DNA of 64,000 nt from an uncultured Lachnospiraceae bacterium (lineage in GTDB: Bacteria; Bacillota; Clostridia; Lachnospirales; Lachnospiraceae): positions 32,824 to 96,823 of the forward strand of contig CAJUNP010000006.1 of assembly GCA_910587935.1 (NCBI GenBank), read 5' to 3'. The position numbers and the translations under genes are program-made. The first letter of the stretch is position 1. Every line of letters starts with the position of its first letter. The notes under the pieces are model-generated. The model was given only the letters and a program-made list of their open reading frames with translations, was not told the DNA's origin and made no database searches. Below, piece by piece: positions 60,554-64,000 of this stretch.

Positions 60554-61652
60554 TTTAAAGGCGGGAATGAGACTGGCGAGACCGGTATATAACAGGCATG
60601 GCGTTTTGCTTTATGAGCGGGATTCCAAACTCAGTGTGAGCGCTATTAACAGTATCCGGAATTTTGGACTGTTGGGAATTTATGTGTTAGAGCCGGCGGA
60701 GCCGGTACCGCCCATGACGGCAGAGGATGTTGAGTTTGAACGTTTTCAGACGATGATGGCCTTTTCCATAGCGGAGGAACTGAACGGGATTCTGCTGACG
60801 GGAAAGGCGGAGAAAATGCAGTCTATTGCCGCCGTGATTATAAAAAATTACGCTTATCTTGATAAAAAAATAAATTTTATTCAGAATTTGAGAAGCCGTG
60901 AAGATTATACCCAAAAACATTCCCTGAATGTGGCGATTCTTTGCGCGATGCTTACGCGCGCCATGAACATCCGGCAGGAGGAACAGCTTCAGACAATTAT
61001 TGCGGCTGTTGTGCACGATATAGGAAAGCTCCGCGTGAACAGAGACGTGGCGGACTGCGATGAACTGACGGATGAAAAGCGGGCCCGTCTTACGGCGGCC
61101 GAAATTTCCGGCTACGATATGATCGAAAGAACTTTTTCGGAGGGAACGGCAATTCGGAGGATTTGCGCCCAGAGCCAGAAAATTCTGGAGGACTGCATAC
61201 GGCAGAACCAGGATACGCAGGCAATGAAGATGGTTACGGGAAGCAAAATTCTTGCGGTGGCGGGAACATATGATTCCCTGACCGCCATGCAGCTTGGCAA
61301 GCCGCCGGTGTCTGAGATCAAAGCGCTTAAGTATTTGATGGAACAGTCTGAGTATTATGATCCCCAGGTAGTCAGGGCGATGGTAAAGGTAATCAATATT
61401 CTGGTTCCCGGTATCAGCGTGGAACTTACGAATGGAAGTAAGGCGTTAGTCATAACGGAAAATAAAGAGAATTTTCTGCGTCCCGTTGTTTTGGATTTTA
61501 AAGATAATAAAGTGCTGGATTTAAGCGTTCCCACGGTTTACAAAAAGGTTCAGATTGAGGACATTATGCGAACTATGGATAACCGGCATATAATGGATAC
61601 CGCGACGCTGCGGACTTACGGCTTTAAGGTAGAAGAGCCGGAGTATATATAA
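60531..61652 (+). CDS. HD-domain protein related to HD-GYP phosphodiesterases
   Basis: 373 residues, start at 60531 inside the end of sigK. An N-terminal domain of about 100 residues (FVKTNDLKAGMRLARPVYNR) precedes the HD domain, with His130 and HDIGK at 162-166. The next part follows the HD-GYP layout (ILAVAGTYDSLTAMQLGKPP, then YYDPQVVRAMVKVI). However, the HH...DGxGYP segment, which supplies further metal ligands in active cyclic-di-GMP hydrolases, is replaced by AQSQKILEDCIRQNQDTQAM. It may be an inactive sensor or act on another substrate. The tight link to sigK suggests a shared transcript. Confidence 0.85.
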   Translation: MLFVKTNDLKAGMRLARPVYNRHGVLLYERDSKLSVSAINSIRNFGLLGIYVLEPAEPVPPMTAEDVEFERFQTMMAFSIAEELNGILLTGKAEKMQSIAAVIIKNYAYLDKKINFIQNLRSREDYTQKHSLNVAILCAMLTRAMNIRQEEQLQTIIAAVVHDIGKLRVNRDVADCDELTDEKRARLTAAEISGYDMIERTFSEGTAIRRICAQSQKILEDCIRQNQDTQAMKMVTGSKILAVAGTYDSLTAMQLGKPPVSEIKALKYLMEQSEYYDPQVVRAMVKVINILVPGISVELTNGSKALVITENKENFLRPVVLDFKDNKVLDLSVPTVYKKVQIEDIMRTMDNRHIMDTATLRTYGFKVEEPEYI

Positions 61653-61676
61653 ATGGAAGATGCAGGAGGATCAGAC

Positions 61677-62729
61677 ATGCCTACAATTGAGGAAATACTT
61701 CGGGCGGCAAAAGAGGCGGGCGCTTCGGATGTACATATTACCGTTGGGATTCCGCCCAAGATGCGGGTAAACGGCAAATTAATTACCATGAATTACGCAA
61801 AGATGCTGCCTGCGGATACGCTGGAAATCGTTCTGGAGATTATGAAACCCAATCAGAGAGAGAAATTTGAAGAACACGGCGAGTACGATATGTCCTTTTC
61901 CATACCGGATTTGGGACGATACCGTGTTAATGCATACAGGCAGAGAGGTTCCGTGGCTATGGCTTTCCGACTGGTAGGAACCAAGATCCCTGCTCCGGAG
62001 GAACTGGGAGTACCGGAATCCGTCGTTGATCTGTACCAGCGAAAAAGAGGACTGATTCTGGTTACAGGTCCTACAGGAAGCGGTAAGTCCACAACCCTTG
62101 CGGCGATTATCGATAAGATTAATAATAACAGGGATTCCCATGTCATTACGCTGGAAGACCCAATTGAATACCTGCATCAGCATAAAATGGCTATGGTGAA
62201 CCAAAGGGAGATCGGGCTGGATTCGGAGAATTACGCGAATGCGCTTCGGGCTGCGCTGCGTGAAGATCCGGATGTAATTCTGGTGGGAGAGATGCGTGAT
62301 TTTGAAACCATCAGCGTAGCCATTACGGCGGCCGAGACGGGACATTTGGTTCTATCCACGTTACATACCATTGGCGCAGCCAGCACCGTAGACCGTGTAA
62401 TCGATGTTTTTCCGCCTCATCAACAGCAGCAGATCCGTGTACAGTTTGCCAATGTTTTAGAGGCAGTTATTTCCCAGCAGCTGATTCCCACTGCCGACGG
62501 AAGGGGAAGAGTGGCGGCGTTTGAAGTACTGCACGCCAACCATGCCGTGCGTAATCTGATTCGGGAAGGCAAATCACATCAGCTGGCAAGCGTTATGCAG
62601 ACGAACCGTAAGTTAGGCATGATTACCATGGATGACGCGATTATCCAGTTGTATTACGAGGGAAAGATCGAACGTGAAATGGCAGTGCAGTTTGCCCAGG
62701 ACCCGGACGGAATGGAGACCAAAATTTAA
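61677..62729 (+). CDS. pilT: PilT-type secretion ATPase
   Basis: Hexameric ATPase that retracts type IV pili. 350 residues from the ATG at 61677, seven bases after AGGAGG; the frame is open from 61653 but that part has no ribosome site. Walker A is GPTGSGKSTTLAAI, the Asp box ITLEDPIEYLH, Walker B ILVGEMRDFETI and the His box TGHLVLSTLHT. No pilin, PilB, PilC or PilM gene is near, so its partner apparatus is elsewhere or absent. It starts 24 bases after the HD-protein stop. Confidence 0.92.
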   Translation: MPTIEEILRAAKEAGASDVHITVGIPPKMRVNGKLITMNYAKMLPADTLEIVLEIMKPNQREKFEEHGEYDMSFSIPDLGRYRVNAYRQRGSVAMAFRLVGTKIPAPEELGVPESVVDLYQRKRGLILVTGPTGSGKSTTLAAIIDKINNNRDSHVITLEDPIEYLHQHKMAMVNQREIGLDSENYANALRAALREDPDVILVGEMRDFETISVAITAAETGHLVLSTLHTIGAASTVDRVIDVFPPHQQQQIRVQFANVLEAVISQQLIPTADGRGRVAAFEVLHANHAVRNLIREGKSHQLASVMQTNRKLGMITMDDAIIQLYYEGKIEREMAVQFAQDPDGMETKI

Positions 62730-62741
62730 TTTGTCCAATCA

Positions 62742-62773
62742 GAGGAAGAAAGGCGGACAACCCTTTCTTCCTC
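62742..62773 (+). terminator. Hairpin after pilT
   Basis: GAGGAAGAAAGG and CCTTTCTTCCTC pair over 12 bp around an 8-base loop. There is no T-run, so this may be an RNA-end structure rather than a terminator. Confidence 0.5.
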
Positions 62774-62893
62774 CGTACAATGGTAATCTACGTGCAACAT
62801 TCTTTTATTCAATTCAAATATCTGATTTATTCTATGTATTTCATGATTTTTCCATGAGATGATACCAAAACAGTAAAAGGAGGATTTTTTAGT

Positions 62894-64000
62894 ATGTTCG
62901 TAACAATTGAATCCGGCGTTTTATGCGGCATGGAGTGTATTCCCGTGCGTGTGGAAGTGGACGTGGCCAGAGGTCTGCCGTGCTTTGAGATGGTAGGATA
63001 TCTGGGAAGCGAAGTACGGGAAGCAAGGGAGCGGGTCCGGGTGGCACTTAAAAATATCGGAATCGACCTGCCGCCCATGCGCGTTACCGTGAATCTGGCG
63101 CCTGCTAACGTACATAAAGCGGGAACAGCCTTTGATCTGCCCATTGCGGTCGGCGTTATGGCGGCCACAAACCGTCTGGCCTGTCAATCCTTTCAGAATA
63201 TTCTGATGCTCGGGGAGATTGGACTGGGAGGCGAAATCCGTTCCGTGAAAGGCGTTCTGCCCATGGTTAAACAAGCGGCAGAAAAAGGCATTACGCAATG
63301 CATCATTCCGAAAGATAATGAAAAAGAAGGTGCGGTATCGGGACGCATGAAAGTCGCCGGGGTTAAACATTTACGTCAGGTACATGATTACTTTAATCTG
63401 CCGCCCGAAAAAAGAGACGGATACCTGCCGCCCGTATCCGTTCCGGCACAGGAACTGCTCCGGCAGAGAAAACAGGATGTTCCTGATTTTTCTGATATTT
63501 CCGGTCAGGAAGGAGTAAAACGTGCCGCCCAGATAGCTGCCGCGGGATTCCATCATATTCTGATTATCGGGCCGCCCGGCGCGGGAAAAACCATGATTGC
63601 AAAGCGGATTCCCGGAATACTCCCCCCTCTTAACATGGAAGAGTGTCTGGAGATTTCTGAGGTTTACAGTGTCGCAGGCTTATTAAACGAAAAGAGACCT
63701 CTTATAACGGAACGACCTTTTTTGAGTCCACATCACACCATTTCTGAACAGGCCCTTACAGGCGGCGGACAGATTCCCCGTCCGGGCGTAATCAGCCTTG
63801 CACATCACGCCGTCCTCTTTCTGGACGAATTCGGCGAATTTAAACGAAAAGCCCTGGATATTTTAAGACAGCCCCTGGAAGAAAAAGAAGTGCATATTGC
63901 GAGAACCTACGGAAACTATACGTATCCGGCGGATTTTATGATGACTGCCGCCATGAACATCGCAACTACGATTTTGATACAATGGGAAAACGCCAAAAAC
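62894..64000 (+). CDS. YifB/ComM-type AAA+ protein (3' end outside window)
   Basis: The frame runs 369 codons to the window edge without a stop. AAAGGAGG lies 11 bases before the ATG at 62894. The first third has the Mg-chelatase-like fold of the ComM family (FVTIESGVLCGMECIPVRVE, PAGTAFDLPIAV-like segment). The P-loop is IGPPGAGKTMIAKRIPG near residue 227, and Walker B is AVLFLDEFGEF. ComM members promote branch migration in natural transformation. The last 15 codons do not follow the expected MNPCPCG zinc segment (see findings). Confidence 0.85.
   Translation, partial: MFVTIESGVLCGMECIPVRVEVDVARGLPCFEMVGYLGSEVREARERVRVALKNIGIDLPPMRVTVNLAPANVHKAGTAFDLPIAVGVMAATNRLACQSFQNILMLGEIGLGGEIRSVKGVLPMVKQAAEKGITQCIIPKDNEKEGAVSGRMKVAGVKHLRQVHDYFNLPPEKRDGYLPPVSVPAQELLRQRKQDVPDFSDISGQEGVKRAAQIAAAGFHHILIIGPPGAGKTMIAKRIPGILPPLNMEECLEISEVYSVAGLLNEKRPLITERPFLSPHHTISEQALTGGGQIPRPGVISLAHHAVLFLDEFGEFKRKALDILRQPLEEKEVHIARTYGNYTYPADFMMTAAMNIATTILIQWENAKN

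Overview
The window looks like chromosome of a spore-forming, anaerobic Gram-positive of the Lachnospiraceae (Clostridia). This rests on sporulation genes (gpr, spoIIP, an uninterrupted sigK), AGGAGG-type ribosome-binding sites, frequent TTG and GTG starts, lipoprotein ABC sugar receptors with YesM/YesN-type two-component regulators, and GH94-type phosphorylases. No species is assigned. I saw no rRNA, CRISPR array, insertion sequence or phage gene. Both ends cut genes: pyrE on the left, and a YifB/ComM-type AAA+ gene on the right.

Layout. 0-7 kb: nucleotide synthesis (pyrE, then purE-purM-purN-purD with overlapping joints), with two small membrane proteins and an M29-type metallopeptidase between. 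7-14 kb: a zinc-ribbon protein, an SH3b membrane protein with 42-bp tandem repeats, a GntR regulator overlapping clpC, a small unknown protein and radA. 14-34 kb: a large carbohydrate locus with two inverting phosphorylases, an ABC sugar importer, a second receptor lipoprotein overlapping a histidine kinase and its AraC-type response regulator, a GH4 glycosidase, a BadF-type kinase and a ROK regulator. Facing it is a soluble LacI-sensor/GGDEF protein whose end overlaps the ROK gene inside a palindrome. 34-37 kb: a coiled-coil protein, a Cof-type phosphatase, tRNA-Trp, a small helical protein and a DUF5050-like protein. 37-45 kb: pheA, a DUF815 ATPase, a Ppx/GppA-type phosphatase, polyphosphate kinase, Maf, Gph and an acidic 87-residue protein. 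45-54 kb: a PHP-HAD fusion overlapping an ABC-F gene, an MFS transporter, a glycerophosphodiesterase-like membrane protein, a 606-bp non-coding gap with stacked hairpins, a zinc-ribbon/TPM membrane pair and rpsT. 54-64 kb: gpr, spoIIP, lepA, hemW-like, sigK, a divergent HD-domain protein, a solitary PilT ATPase and the truncated YifB/ComM gene.

How the genes work together. The 14-34 kb locus is the main accessory system. It appears to import a beta-linked glucan or related oligosaccharide by ABC transport and offers two catabolic routes: phosphorolysis to sugar 1-phosphate, and a possible ATP-dependent phosphorylation followed by GH4 hydrolysis of a 6-phosphoglycoside, with no PTS gene in view. 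Its regulators span two-component, ROK and possible cyclic-di-GMP signalling. The polyphosphate genes at 38-44 kb form a second compact group. Both proposals are inferences from gene content; substrates are not determined by the sequence.
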